A DNA stretch of 64,000 nt from Breviolum minutum Mf 1.05b.01 (GCA_000507305.1 DF239764.1:100702-164701); one strand, 5' to 3'; counted from the first letter of the stretch, positions 1 through 11,267 are shown. The notes: generated by a model not told the origin, from the sequence alone. Made by a program: numbers and translations.

Positions 1-2067
1 AAGACATCATCAATGGATTTCAAAACATGGCTTATACATCCAGTTTGAACAATCCACAGCAAAATAACATGACCCAGCCAGGTTCATCAACAACAATTGA
101 CCAGATCCTCCCAACCACTTTCTCCAGCTTTACAGCTCACATTCCGCTGGAAACTCTGTCATTTAAACTGACTAATGCTTCATGAATTGATTGGCTAAAC
201 CGCTAAACCTTTCCACTTTTAGTGACATTTCTTTGCGCTCTGGGTACTCCAGGACTTCTTGCAAAACAATTCAACACCTGAAGGTGTTAACAAACGTATC
301 GCAGTTGCTGGGAATGTAACAGAAACTATACGATGCGCACAACGATATATAGCTATCAAACTGTATTATATACATTGTATATATACGTATATGTGCATTC
401 ATGGTAGGCTATGTCATATCGACGAGTTTTGAATGGCAATGATTCTCAGCACGTTCACCCCAATACCATATCACCTCATGGTAAATTTAAAATATAGAAC
501 AAATCATGCAAATAGCAAGCTCTCAAAGGATTTGGCCAAATTCAGCTGACAAACTTCAGCTGCCGGTCACCCAGCACGTGCAAAGCGTCTCGCCTGAGGA
601 TCCAACAAAGTTTGCAGATGTTGCATACGACTAAAAACCCTCCCTGAAGTTCGCGTAACCCGTGAAAAACATGTTTTCCTAGTAAAAGGAAAGGTCATCT
701 TCTAACTATCTACCATTTGGACGGACTACCTGAGTTTACAGGAGTATATCATAATTCACCAACTGTATGATTTAAGTGAATAGCTTGTGTAGGAAAACAT
801 GATCAGTGGACGAATAGGGACAGTGACACATCTATATGTCCGTTACACAATTGCATGACACTTGTAGGTTTGCAAGGTTGTTGAGGAACAAACGTGGACG
901 TGTTGGATAATGACAAGTGGCAAATCTTTTATAATCTTTTGACCTTTTCTTGACCTTCAGCCAGAGGTTAAATTATGTGGTTTGGCTCGACGCTTCATCT
1001 ATCATGAAGTTTGAAACTAACATTGAGGCTAATTCCTGGTGTTCTAACAGAAGCGGCTCAGCATTGGCGAACCATGCAGCCAAACAATTGACGGAAACCA
1101 ACAGCATCTTCAAACCAAACCGCAGCGTACAACAAGGTGACCACTAAATGGTGCACTTCCCAAAAGGCAAACTAAACCGATACATGGGAGGCAAAGCACC
1201 AGGCGATGTGAGGGACTTCCTCGCCAGTCACATGTCTGTCATACGACCATTTGACAAGGCTTTGCCCTTCGCTTTTCTCGAAGTCTCCCCCAACAACAGC
1301 GGAAGTGCTTCAAAGGGCCATTTTTTGAAGCATCATATTTTGCCCAAACTCCGACAAAATCCATAAAAATCAGGTCCCCAGAAAAATTTGGGGACCAAAT
1401 TTTGCAGGACGGTCAAACAATTTATATAGCTTTGCCATGCTTTGCCAAACCTTGTCTTAGCAGCATTAACATAGACAAGCTTCCGAAACCACATCCAGTC
1501 CTCATCTCTTCATCCAAGTCACCATCTCCAAGCAGCTGCACAGGCTTTCGCAGTAGCTTGCTGAAGAGCTATAGGTGCAGAGTCATTTTCGAAAGCCTAA
1601 GGCGGTGAAGTGTCCTCCTCTTTTTGGTCTGATTTGTAAAGCAAAATAATGGAACAAAAATCTTTCAAGATACATACAGGTACTTGTTTTTGTTGGAAAA
1701 CATGTTGTATGGACAGGCACTCTCGGGGCACCAATGCATTATTCTGGATAATTCACTGCACGTGACATTTATACAATATACAAATGGCATGATTGACCCT
1801 CACCTGAGTTCAGAACAATTGTTTGGGCTCCTCTATCTACCTCACTATTTACGTTGTGAGGTTGTTTGAGCTCAAGTGATTGAGGATTCAAAATTCATCA
1901 ACTCATCAACTCAGGTGCCAGTTGACAACGTACCTGTGTTTGCACAATATTCCGGAAAAAATCAAATGAAATCGATATCAACAAATATCATCCCACATAT
2001 CCCTCGATATACATATATATCCCACACAGGTCAAGACAAAAAATGCTGCTACCTTCAGCCTTGTCAC
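1..2067. other. No gene assigned; possible 3' end of the PPR gene
   Basis: Nothing recognisable was found. Short open frames occur on both strands. One minus-strand piece near 1,535-1,575 (CAAGCTACTGCG..., ended by a GT at about 1,535) could be another PPR helix, and a minus frame near 1,190-1,310 looks weakly coding, but neither has convincing splice sites plus a motif. The rest is AT-rich and intron-like. Confidence 0.4.
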
Positions 2068-2211
2068 CTGCAACACGTTCAAGGCCACAGTCCATGCAGT
2101 GGTTTTGCCACAGGCCACGGCCAACGCTGACCAGCTATCGCTACCGAGCGAAAGGAGATGGCGTTGTGCTTGACACAGGAGGTGCAACAAGCTGGACCAA
2201 GGGAGGCTGAC
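2068..2211 (-). CDS. PPR exon (48 codons)
   Basis: Open for 48 codons from acceptor TTCTGTGCAG|G to donor TTGCAG|GTGACA. It contains a helix-turn-helix PPR unit with SWSALAVACGKTTAW followed by TVALNVLQ. Both splice sites are canonical, which makes it the best-defined exon of this gene. Confidence 0.65.
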
Positions 2212-5200
2212 CTGCACAGAAATCAAAGAAAGTTCAAGCAAGGTTTGCATAATTTATAAAAACGATGATGATGAGGACGACAACGATGATAATGATGGTG
2301 ACGAATAAGATAAGGCAGATATTTGAATATTACTATCTACTGTACTATCTATCTACTACAAACTAGGTACACAAATCTACACTCTCTTAAGTATCACTAC
2401 TTTCGTTCCACTGTTGCTACCCGTTACCCCGCGCGTCATTTCTAAACTACTGCCATGACCCACCGCTCCTCGCAAGCGCTCAGGAGACTATTGTAGGTGA
2501 CCTCCCCGGCACCGTGACTTTGCTTCGAAACGATAAGCTTGGTATCCTACAGCCAACAGGTGAAAATTCTTGTGGCCACCTCGGTTGCTCGACAGCGGGA
2601 GGTGCTAAGAAGCTCAAAGACGTGCAGCGCCATTTGCCATTGATGTCCTGTCCAAACATTGGGGATGTGGATGGCGGTGTAACTGAGTCTATCTCTGCAC
2701 CAGTTGAGATTGGTAGTTTAGTCCCAGTATTGCTTATTATGTTTTGATACATCCTAGACCCAAAAAAACACAACTCTTGTCTTAACAAGTCTCTTCCGAA
2801 TTTCACCTTCAGCAGCAGTAAGCGAGGATAGTTAGCTTCTGATTCATACTGTATGGATTCTGTCAGGCACTCTTATGGTTGCTTCGGAAATCTTTCTATG
2901 ACATATGCCATCATATGCCATATTTCTCACATCGATATCAATAATGCCATCGAAAAATACACTCTTCAGAAATCTTCGTGAACCTATTTTCTTTGACGAT
3001 CTTTGCATACAAGCACCCTAATTCACGGAAACTGCCACGTGTCATACAACACTTGACAGAACATAAGCACCCTTTCGGCACCTTTGTCGCAAGCAGAGAT
3101 CGTGGAATTGAAACTGATGGTGGATAGTTTCAGCTTGGCAAAGGTGGCTTCCTCGAAGCACAAAGGTTTCAAAGCAGGGAACTGTGGATCAAAATTGCAA
3201 GTTTCAGCAAGAGCACAAATCACAAGTGTTTCTTCTTTGAGTGCGCTACTTTCCACCAATAATCAAACATGCATAAAAGCAAGCTCCCCCGACGAATTCG
3301 ATATCATTCGTTCTCAAGTCTGAGGCATATATGCGTACGCAGGTGTCTTTCAGCAACGGTATGGTTGTTTAATGTTGTTTAGCAAAGGAAAGCCCTTTTC
3401 CACACCATATGTTTTGGGTCCATGCTAAATTCCTAGGGTGAACCCAATACATGGGCAAATTCCTGCAATTGATTACTTCCTAAACCTGACTCTATGCATT
3501 TTGAGGCTATTTCTGAGGGAATCCCCTATTCCAAATAATATGTTGCTGAAATGTGCATGTCGAATAGTTTGGGGTAGGATTCGCATTTGCTTTCACGGGG
3601 TACACCGAGCTGAATGTATAAATATAAACATATATACATAAACACACTAATATTGGTGTAAATGTATCTCTCATGCAAAGATACGGGGTATATAAATATA
3701 GAGATATATATACATACGCCTACAAACATCTTCGTATATGCATTTATTGTACATATCATAACATGGCAGCTAACTCCAAAGGGAACATAGAAAACACCTC
3801 ACCGACTCATTGACAAATTTTCTGTTCTGACGGGTGATTGTCAGATTCCAGCCACTGACTTCAGCTCTAATTGCCGGACATAAGAAATGAGAAAAGTTCA
3901 ACACCAAAAAAATGCACCTCCCTTTTGAAACTACAGGGCAACAAATCTGGATGTATACTACATTGCCACCAACATGAAAAACCTCTTCAGTTTGAGAGGT
4001 TTTCATCCTACACCATACCGTTTCGAATGTTTTTGGTTCAAGTCATTTCAGCACCAAGGATCCCTTAAGAGCTGCAGGGCCCATGGCCACGTGGCACCAC
4101 TGCAAGCACTGATGCATGAGTTGTAAGAGATGATATCCTCAGCCAAGGGCAACCGATGCCCACACAAGAATAAGATGACCTGAAATGGTAGTACAACATG
4201 GTGGGCGTCTGGTGTTGAATCAATCCAGTATTATTGGTTGGTGATTGATTGATGTTGCAAAACAAATGGGGAGAAATAACATACAATATGACAAAGCACG
4301 TGCACACTTCTGATCTAATTCAACTTTACACACAGAATGTTGCAAAAGCTCCCGTAAATATACATACAAATATAATCAAATATAGATTCACACATATATA
4401 CATACATCAGATTATGTTACATTACATTGCATTACATATACATACATACTCAGCATTCGACCAACCATGCTGCACCCATCCCAACCAGTCCACCGCAAGC
4501 AACCCTTTGCCCACCACGGTACCACTTTAGTCATTTGCCGCAGCAACTGAAGGCAATGGCGCCAGAGCGCTGCACGAGCCAGGGAGCTTAGAAGGGTATT
4601 GTAGGCGATGAGGTCAGGAGAAGGAGATGAAAAAAGCAAATGCAAACACCCATGCCTCAAATCAGCGCATGATTTTTTCTTGCTAGACGTGACAGCCAAA
4701 AATAGCTTTTGAAATATTTGGGCAATTTGCTCGATAAGCAAATAGAAATATGATTCCACCTGGGCACCATAGTGCTGTCAGCCATGTAAATAGTCTGATG
4801 AGGTCCGATGTCTGTATATCAAGAGTACACTTGCATCAACATAGCACACCCGTATACATGGAAAGAAACAGTCACATGCAACCACCCGCATCATCGACAA
4901 ATATGGCTATGGCCTTATTCTTAAAGACAATGTCACTCATGATGCAGTTCGATTGTAGTTACCGAAGCTGCGACCGGAATGGAAAGATTTCTGAGGCCTT
5001 TCCCTGAACCAACTACCATGGCTGAATATTTCAATGCTATTTCACCAATGAGGTTGGCCGCAAGATCACTAAATCATATTAAATGATACTACATAAATTA
5101 ATGATAAGGGTGCGGAATTATTTTGGGAATTAATTTTTTATTTTTTTGGGAATTATTTTTTTTCTATGGTTTCAATTGAAACTGGAGAGGTTTCAGGTGG

Positions 5201-5368
5201 GGGTGGGCCAGTCACCTTTTCGACAGCGAAAAAAAAAGCTGCGGATTGAATTGTGGAAGGCTGCCTCCCCCCCCCAGATGCATTGCAGATGCATTGGGCC
5301 GCTCTGCATATGTTGTTTTCTTCCTTCTGCGGAGTTTTACTGTTAACAACAACAACGACAACAACAGC

Positions 5369-5399
<31 letters not shown>

Positions 5400-5400
5400 G

Positions 5401-5455
<55 letters not shown>

Positions 5456-7491
5456 CTGCACACAAGGTGGAGAAAAAAAAAAGCAAAAAAAAACAAAATG
5501 CAGAATTCACATGTGTGAGGTTGAAAAAAATCGGGGCCACAGAAAAAAATGGTGTCTTGTGTTCACAAAAAAAGGTGGGGTCTTAGGTTCACATTTTTTG
5601 GGAGGCTTAGATTCATAATCTAAGTTTTTGGCCATAAGTTCATCAAAATTTGGGGCATCATGCTCATATTTTTTGGTGTTTTAGGTTAGGGGCTTTGGCT
5701 CATAGTTTTTTGGGGACTGAGGTTCATAGAATTTTGGGGGTCTTGTGTTCATGTCTTTTTTGGTGGGTCTCACCCTCATTAAAAACATTGGGCCGTTACG
5801 TTCATAAAACCTTTGGTGTTTTGTGTTGACATTTTTGGCAAGGTCATAGACCCTCCAAAAAATGTTCTTCGATTCAGATCTTTGGGTGTCTTGTGTTCAT
5901 ATAAGTTTTGTGTTCTTAGTTCATATCTTTTTGGAGCTTAGCTTCTTTAGGGCCATATGTTCATATGATTTTCTGGGCCTGAGGTTCATTTTTTCTTGGT
6001 GTCTTGTGTTGATAATTTTTTGGGGTCTCAAACTCATAAAGGTTTTAGGCCCTTGGTCTTAGGTTCATAGAAATTCGTATGTCTTTATGTTACTAATGTC
6101 TTTGTTCTTCACATTTTTTTTGGTGTCTTGTGCTCAAGGGCACAGGAGCCTTTTGTGTTGATGAAATCTGGAAAGAGCAAAAAAATAAAAACAAAAACAC
6201 AAAAGCTTTAGAGAGATAATGACTACACAAGCAGCGAAAGCAGCCACAAACTCACAGGACGCAACTAAGCAGCAACTACTGCGAAATACATGTATGAACA
6301 AAAGCAAGAAAGCAGAACATGAGCAGAAAGCAGCAAAAGTAACAAAAGCAAGAAGCAAAAGCAGAAACAGAAGCTGAAGCAGCAAAAGCAAAAGCAGAAG
6401 CAGCAAAAGCAAAAGCAAAAGCAAAAGCAGAGGCAGCAAAAGCAAAAGCAAAAGCAGCAGAAGCAAAAGCAAAAGCAGAACCCAAAATAAAAAAATAATT
6501 CCCAAAAAAGAAAAAAATAATTCCCAAGAAAAATACCCCTCCGGAGGTACTACATAAATTTATGATAATTCATGTGCAAAATTCTGCTGGCCAAATGCTT
6601 TGAATCTCCCCACTTATCCTTCTCTTTCCGAAACTTCCCTTGTATCATGCGACATCTGGTCTTTGGGCGGAATTCCGGTACTGAACATGACCAAACCATA
6701 CCAAGTTTTGATTGAAGTCCTTGATGGCATTTACCAATACCTCTCCCATTCACCAAGTGGCCATGCGGATGCCTTTTCGCATGCAGACATGGCCGTGTTC
6801 CACAAGATCTGGTCTGAAAAATCACCTCCAGCAATGGTAGACCAACCAAGCATCCAACATCCATGCACCCAAAATCACTGAAATCGGTGAGTTGGCTAAA
6901 TCGGATAGTGTTTTCAACCATCAATTTGGAAGGGAGGCAGGGGTAACAGTTATCACGTGGTTCACGTTACGTTGCAATAATGAAAGGGAATAGCAAAGTC
7001 TGCGTACTACAGGTTCAACGTAAATTCCTATTCTAACAGACTTGTGTAAATACATGCGCACGAAATGGTTTCTTTCTGTTTGAAAGAAAGATCATCGGGG
7101 CCCAGGCTATTGATATCTATGAATACAAGCAGGCAGAAGAATCTTTTGCTGTCACAATCAATAACACTCACAGTCATTATGGAAGAAACAACCCACCAAC
7201 AATAATAAAGATAGTAACAGTATAGATTATCTGTAATTATACTGTAGTCATATTAAAAAACAACATGTATGTATGCAATGTAGATCTATATATGTATACC
7301 TAGTAATTTGCATACATATACATGGCAAATAACACACACACACATACATATCCTTGTTTTTGACAAAACGAAATGTCACAACCCCTCTAGTGAACTGATG
7401 ACAAAACATCATTCCTGGATTCCTCACCTCTTAGCAGCTCCAAAGCATATGTCCAGTGGATGCGACCATAGACCTTCATCAAAATACCTTG
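2068..7491 (-). CDS. Pentatricopeptide-repeat (PPR) protein gene, partial exon model
   Basis: PPR proteins are helical-repeat, usually organellar RNA-binding proteins, and are greatly expanded in dinoflagellates. Six separate minus-strand exons each encode about one PPR-like unit: 7,428-7,491 (HWTYALELLR), 6,754-6,813 (ILWNTAMSACEKASAWPL), about 4,531-4,625 (DLIAYNTLLSSLARAALW), 3,082-3,133 (ISFNSTISACDK), 2,464-2,517 (EVTYNSLLSACEERW) and 2,068-2,211 (DSWSALAVACGKTTAW). The signature x-x-YNxxLSAC-x-K is repeated. The gene lies downstream of the RCC1-like gene on the same strand. Exons with the start codon, the stop and some repeats were not found, so organelle targeting cannot be judged. The intron between the 6.8- and 4.6-kb exons holds the repeat element at 5,087-6,568. 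The family is well supported; exact exon ends are not. Confidence 0.72.
2464..2517 (-). CDS. PPR exon (18 codons)
   Basis: Encodes GEVTYNSLLSACEERW, a first PPR helix. The donor GAGCG|GTGGGT ends it; the acceptor GCAAAG|T is weaker. Confidence 0.6.
3082..3133 (-). CDS. PPR exon
   Basis: Encodes LKLSTISFNSTISACDK between acceptor TTTGCCAAG|C and donor GACAAAG|GTGCC. The phrase NSTISACDKG is a typical dinoflagellate PPR helix. Confidence 0.6.
4531..4625 (-). CDS. PPR exon (ends approximate)
   Basis: The minus frame encodes PDLIAYNTLLSSLARAALWR and then HCLQLLRQM, a full two-helix PPR unit. It follows a long pyrimidine-rich tract, but no clear acceptor AG is visible, and no GT donor is obvious, so both ends are approximate. 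Confidence 0.6.
5345..5456. repeat. (AAC)n microsatellite
   Basis: About 37 units of AAC, with a few GAC/AGC/ACAG interruptions in the first half. Confidence 0.95.
5520..6130. repeat. Degenerate 30-40-bp minisatellite
   Basis: A phrase close to TTTTTTGGGGTCTTGTGTTCATA recurs roughly every 30-40 bp with drift (GGTGTCTTGTGTTCA, GGGTCTTAGGTTCA, GGGCCTGAGGTTCA and so on). It fills the centre of the candidate element. Confidence 0.8.
6300..6480. repeat. AGCAAA/AGCAGA purine-rich repeat
   Basis: Repeats of AGCAAA, AGCAGAAGC and AAAGC fill this tract next to the right inverted end of the element. Confidence 0.85.
6754..6813 (-). CDS. PPR exon (20 codons)
   Basis: Acceptor TGATTTTTCAG|AC and donor CACTTG|GTGAAT bound ILWNTAMSACEKASAWPL, a clear PPR helix pair. 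The overlapping plus frame contains DIWSLG, which resembles a kinase motif, but nothing else there supports a kinase. Confidence 0.65.
7428..7491 (-). CDS. PPR exon, most upstream one found
   Basis: Encodes KVYGRIHWTYALELLR, the second half of a PPR unit, ending at donor AAGAG|GTGAGG. The acceptor (about 7,491) is uncertain. Confidence 0.5.
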
Positions 7492-8323
7492 GCTGTTGGA
7501 AGCTGCTCAACTCCACAAACCTGGGGATAGTGATAGTCACCTACCTTTGGGATTTATATGGAAGAGTAAACTAGTATCTACAGTATCAGGCACAGTGGAT
7601 TACAAGGGAAATCATCTTTTGGAACATCACTATGCATGTTATCGTTTGCCTGATGTTCCGAGTCAATCCTATAGTCATAGGTTTGCTTGTTTTTATGTTC
7701 TAGGCGCAATTTGCAAATCAACACTTAGAACGGTTCCAAGTGTAGTCAAACAACTTAGAAAGACAGAACGATGTTATAAATGTGTCTGTCAACCATCAGC
7801 CTTGGTGACTTGCAGCGACGGACAATCACATACAACTTAGTGTGAATTTCTGACGTTCAAAGCTTTTTCTTTCTAGGTTCTGGCCGCTTAGAACAATGAA
7901 AAAGATGTGGTTAGAACCCGGCTTGTTTTTTTCCGAACATAATGAGTCCTAAGTGATTGTCCGTCACCATTCACCATAGTGGATTTTTTGAGCAACGTAT
8001 CTTCGTGGAGTTATGTTTTGCATGGTCTTATCCCTTGATCCGCCACTTGTAATCTAGTAAAAATGTGTTTAACATGTGTTTAACTACAAACGACCATTGA
8101 CTGATAAATATGGGCTTTGGGGGTCTCCCGAAAACAAGGACATCCGCAAAAAAAACAGAATAAAGAAATGTGGAGCTGTGAGAAGTTTTGTAATTAGTGT
8201 AATTTATTTGACGGATGGGATGGAGCATTTGCTTTTTTCCCCACCAACGCGTCCAGGCGGAGCTCCAATACAGATAATTTCTACATAACAGCTCAGGCCC
8301 TACCATTCGGCACAGCAAACCAA
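7492..8323. other. Intergenic or 5' part of the PPR gene; nothing recognised
   Basis: Lies between the stop of the RCC1-like gene and the first PPR exon found. No frame with splice signals or a motif was seen. The first PPR exon(s) should be here. Confidence 0.4.
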
Positions 8324-9662
8324 TCAAACAAATCTTATTTCATCCTCAACTGCCAAACTGTCACCACCATGGTCTTCATCACCCCAGGTAACGACGGATC
8401 CATCCGCCAGAATTGCAGCAAAAGCAAAGGCACTGGCTTGAATCTGCAGCACACCTCTGAGCTGATCTTGAACTGCCGAACTGTCACCTCCACAGTCTTC
8501 GTCACCCCAGGTAACGACTGATCCATCTGCAAGAATCGCAGCAAAGGCACCGGTATTTGTGGCTTGAATCTGCAGCACACCTCTGAGCTGATCTTGAACT
8601 TCCGAACTGTCACCGCCACACTCTTCATGCCCCCAGGAAACGACTGATCCATCTGCAAGAATCGCAGCAAAGGCGGCTTGTGTGGCTTGAATCTGCAGCA
8701 CACCTCCGAGCTGATCTTGAACTTCTGAACTGTCACCGCCACACTCTTCATGCCCCCAGGTAACGACAGATCCATCTGCAAGAATCGCAGCAAAGGCGGC
8801 TTCTGTGGCTTGAATCTGCAGCACACCTCTGAGCTGATCTTGAACTTCCGAACTGTCACCGCCACACTCTTCATGCCCCCAGGTAACGACAGATCCATCT
8901 GCAAGAATCGCAGCAAAGGCGGCTTCTGTGGCTTGAATCTGCAGCACACCTCTGAGCTGATCTTGAACTTCCGAACTGTCACCGCCACACTCTTCATGCC
9001 CCCAGGTAACGACAGATCCATCTGCAAGAATCGCAGCAAAGGCGGCTTCTGTGGCTTGAATCTGCAGCACACCTCTGAGCTGATCTTGAACTTCCGAACT
9101 GTCACCGCCACACTCTTCATCCCCCCAGGCAACGACTGATCCATCTGTCATAATCGCAGCAAAGGCGGTTTGTGTGGCTTGAATCTGCAGCACACCTCCG
9201 AAATGATCTTGAACTGCCGAACTGTCACCGCCGCACTGTTCACTCCCCCCAGGTAACCACTGATCCATCTGTCATAATCGCAGCAAAAGCGGCTTGTGTG
9301 GCATGAACCTGCAGCAGGCCTCTGAGCTGATCTTGAACTGCCGAACGGTCACCGCCACAATCTTCACCACCCCAAGTAACGATTGCGCAATCTCCATGAC
9401 ACCACAAGGCAAAGGCACTTCTTGTTGCTGCCAGTTGTGGTTGAAGTGCCAGACCTGCAAGGCACTCTCCGTCCTTTATCTCTGACTCTTCTAAGGTTTG
9501 CTCAAAATCAACTAAGACTCGATTCCTGGCAGTGATAAGTCTGACGCACTTTTTTCTGAAGGCTCGTTGGGCCATTGTCCTGAGATCGTTAACCGTGGAT
9601 GAAGGCAGAAGTGTGAGAAGTTCAGCATGGCCATTCGGCAAAGCTACATTTATGTCAATCAT
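8324..9662 (-). CDS. Ubiquitin-like domain + RCC1-like repeat protein, intronless, one frameshift
   Basis: The protein starts at MIDINVALPNGHAELL (ATG at 9,660-9,662). Its first 70 or so residues look ubiquitin-like (STVNDLRTMAQRAF...LVDFEQTLEESEIKDGECL). Eight 41-residue repeats follow, of the form CGGDSSxVQDQLRGVLQIQA / FAAILADGSVVTWG, which resemble RCC1 beta-propeller blades. A truncated ninth ends in a TGA at 8,324-8,326. RCC1-type propellers mediate protein or chromatin binding; this dinoflagellate subfamily has no settled function. The frame breaks once in a run of six C on the plus strand (9,245-9,250): removing one base joins the two halves. There are no introns, unlike its neighbours, and a relict spliced leader lies upstream, so this looks like a reverse-transcribed copy. 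Whether it is expressed is unknown. Confidence 0.85.
8390..9370. repeat. Tandem 123-bp coding repeat
   Basis: About eight units of 123 bp (41 codons). Three consecutive units starting at 8,761, 8,884 and 9,007 look identical or nearly so by eye, while the outer ones have drifted. Confidence 0.9.
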
Positions 9663-9713
9663 CTGAGGAAACGTCCCCAAAATCTTGCTGACTCTTCAAT
9701 GCATACTGTCACA

Positions 9714-9728
9714 CTTGAGCCCAGAATG
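9714..9728 (-). other. Relict dinoflagellate spliced leader
   Basis: The minus strand reads CATTCTGGGCTCAAG, against CATTTTGGCTCAAG at the 3' end of the known dinoflagellate spliced leader: one substitution and one inserted G. It lies 51 bases upstream of the RCC1-like ATG on the same strand. Relict leaders in this position are the accepted mark of a trans-spliced mRNA that was copied back into the genome. The 5' part of the leader is not clearly preserved. Confidence 0.55.
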
Positions 9729-9847
9729 TGATTGTCAGTGATTCTCTATGCGCACTCACTGACTGTTGATTTGTTATCATCTTCAGGCTGGTTAAAGACT
9801 TGAGAGGAAGATTCCACCAATTCGCACGGGTGTGGCCTTGCACTTCT

Positions 9848-9984
9848 TCAGTAGTAGTTGGGATCAAGTACGACCAAGTGAATTAAGGCAGGGAAGAGAT
9901 GCCGGAAGGAAACCAGTGCTCCAATGTGCTCCAACCATCTTCCAAGTGAGAGCTGCTGGTTTCTGTGATGGCCAGGAATCATCC
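9848..9984 (-). CDS. Terminal exon of an unknown gene
   Basis: A strong acceptor (TTTTACTTGTTTTAG|GG) opens a frame with MIPGHHRNQQLSLGRWLEH and LVSFRHLFPALIHLVVL, ending in TGA. The stop lies only 185 bases before the ATG of the RCC1-like gene. Another frame after the same acceptor (DDSWPSQKPAALTWKM) is possible. Confidence 0.4.
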
Positions 9985-11267
9985 CTAAAACAAGTAAAAC
10001 TCAAGAAGCACTGGTTACCACAACCACAAATAGCAAAAACGTCAATATCACAATGGCAAATTACCTTTTGTGGTGACGTGTCAACTGATGGTGACAATGT
10101 GGTAGATAGGATTGGAGATAACTCCTCTCATCAAGTTCACACCATCCTTTGAACCAAGAGACTCAAGGTGAATTTGTCATTTTCAGGAGGCCTGGAACAG
10201 CGAGGGCATGTTGGTGATGATTGGGATGAAAAGAAGATAGCTACGTATCCACATGGAGCTTGGTGCAGGAACCAACCTAATTAGAATAAAACAGCTACAT
10301 GTAGGATCAATGCTCACACATACTCAAACAACATAACTTCAAACTGCAAATGCTCCGGTCTGTATCAGTGGCATCATATCATGTCACATCATATCTTATC
10401 AGCTGATATCTTATAACATCTGCTCAATCTTATCATGTCATTTCAATCCATTTCATATCTGCTCCTATTTCATATCTTCTGCATGGTCTCATTCTGATTT
10501 CAAATTCCTGGCCTTTCTTGCGCAAAGAAGTGCAAGACTCGTTGCCATTCTGCACTTCTCTCGCACGCACTTAAGGTGGAGTTGATGGAAACTATGTCCT
10601 CGATCTCCCGTCCAAATCCCTGTGTTTGTTTCTTTTCTCTCCCTCTCTCTCTCTCTCTTTCTTGTAACCCTATAGTGTACGTATACGCCGTATGCGCGGA
10701 CTTGAAAGGGCTTTGGGCAAGTTTTGTATGGAATATTTAAAATTCATAGTTCAAATCTGTATATTCCAACCCCAATTTCACGATTCCAAATGTGCATTCT
10801 GCATGCCTGCAATCTGCGTATAGATCCCCAAAATACCAATCAAATTCCAATCAGATCCAATCAATCCCAACGTCTGAAAAAAGCGTCGGGCGTGATCATA
10901 TCTGACCGCATGCGTTGGAGGAGAGCAACACCTCATGTGGAAGCATGAATGTACCACACAAAAGTACAGTTTTCTGCTGTGCGTCTGGAGATGACTCAGC
11001 GTCGAAACTTCTTCTACTTAGATTACTTGGCTACTTATGGCGGGACGTCCTCGTCAGTATGGTAGTTTTTGCCGCTTGTCATGATCTGACAATTCCATGA
11101 GCCATCATGAGCCATCATGAGCCGTTCCTTCCCTCAATCATTCACAGTCCTATGACCAATGTGTTTTTAGTAAAGAATCCACCTGAGACTGATCACAATG
11201 CAAAAAGAAACGCGGTGATCAGTTGATGATCAGTTAAGCAAACATCATGCCAATTTCCCATTTCGAT
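9985..11267. other. Unassigned; includes a (CT)n tract
   Basis: No convincing exon. A degenerate CATATC/TCATATC-rich stretch lies at about 10,370-10,490 and a CT-rich microsatellite at 10,631-10,662. Probably intron or intergenic. Confidence 0.5.

Larger units (their letters stand above)
5087..6568. mobile_element. Candidate non-autonomous element: low-complexity body, inverted ends, flanking 21-bp direct repeats
   Basis: Two 21-bp direct repeats bound the region: TACTACATAAATT + A + ATGATAA at 5,087-5,107 and TACTACATAAATT + T + ATGATAA at 6,548-6,568 (20 of 21 identical). Just inside them the ends are inverted. The left end carries GGGAATTA plus T-runs repeated twice (about 5,123-5,161); the right end carries AATAATTCCC plus A-runs repeated twice (about 6,480-6,525). 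The body is a (AAC)n array, a degenerate 30-40-bp minisatellite and an AGCAAA-rich tract, with no transposase or reverse-transcriptase frame. Long T/Q/V/C-only frames here are just translations of the repeats. It probably sits in an intron of the PPR gene. A miniature inverted-repeat or foldback element is the favoured reading; local repeat expansion is the alternative. Confidence 0.5.

Noticed and set aside
1866..1876. TTGAGCTCAAG, possible second relict spliced leader on the plus strand
   Set aside because: Only the last six bases match well, and no gene starts downstream on that strand.
5153..5618. Long frames of poly-Q, poly-N, poly-T, poly-V, poly-L or poly-C on both strands
   Set aside because: Translations of the (AAC)n repeat in all frames; no flanking coding sequence or splice sites.
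6134..6527. Leu- and Ala/Phe-rich minus frames
   Set aside because: Translations of the AGCAAA repeat.
6600..6881. Plus frame with DIWSLG suggesting a protein kinase
   Set aside because: Only six residues match. The minus strand carries a PPR exon with both splice sites.
8750..9139. Plus-strand repeat protein (PPGNDRSICKNRSKGGFCGL...)
   Set aside because: Antisense of the RCC1-like repeats; repeats stay open on the other strand because the unit is a multiple of three.
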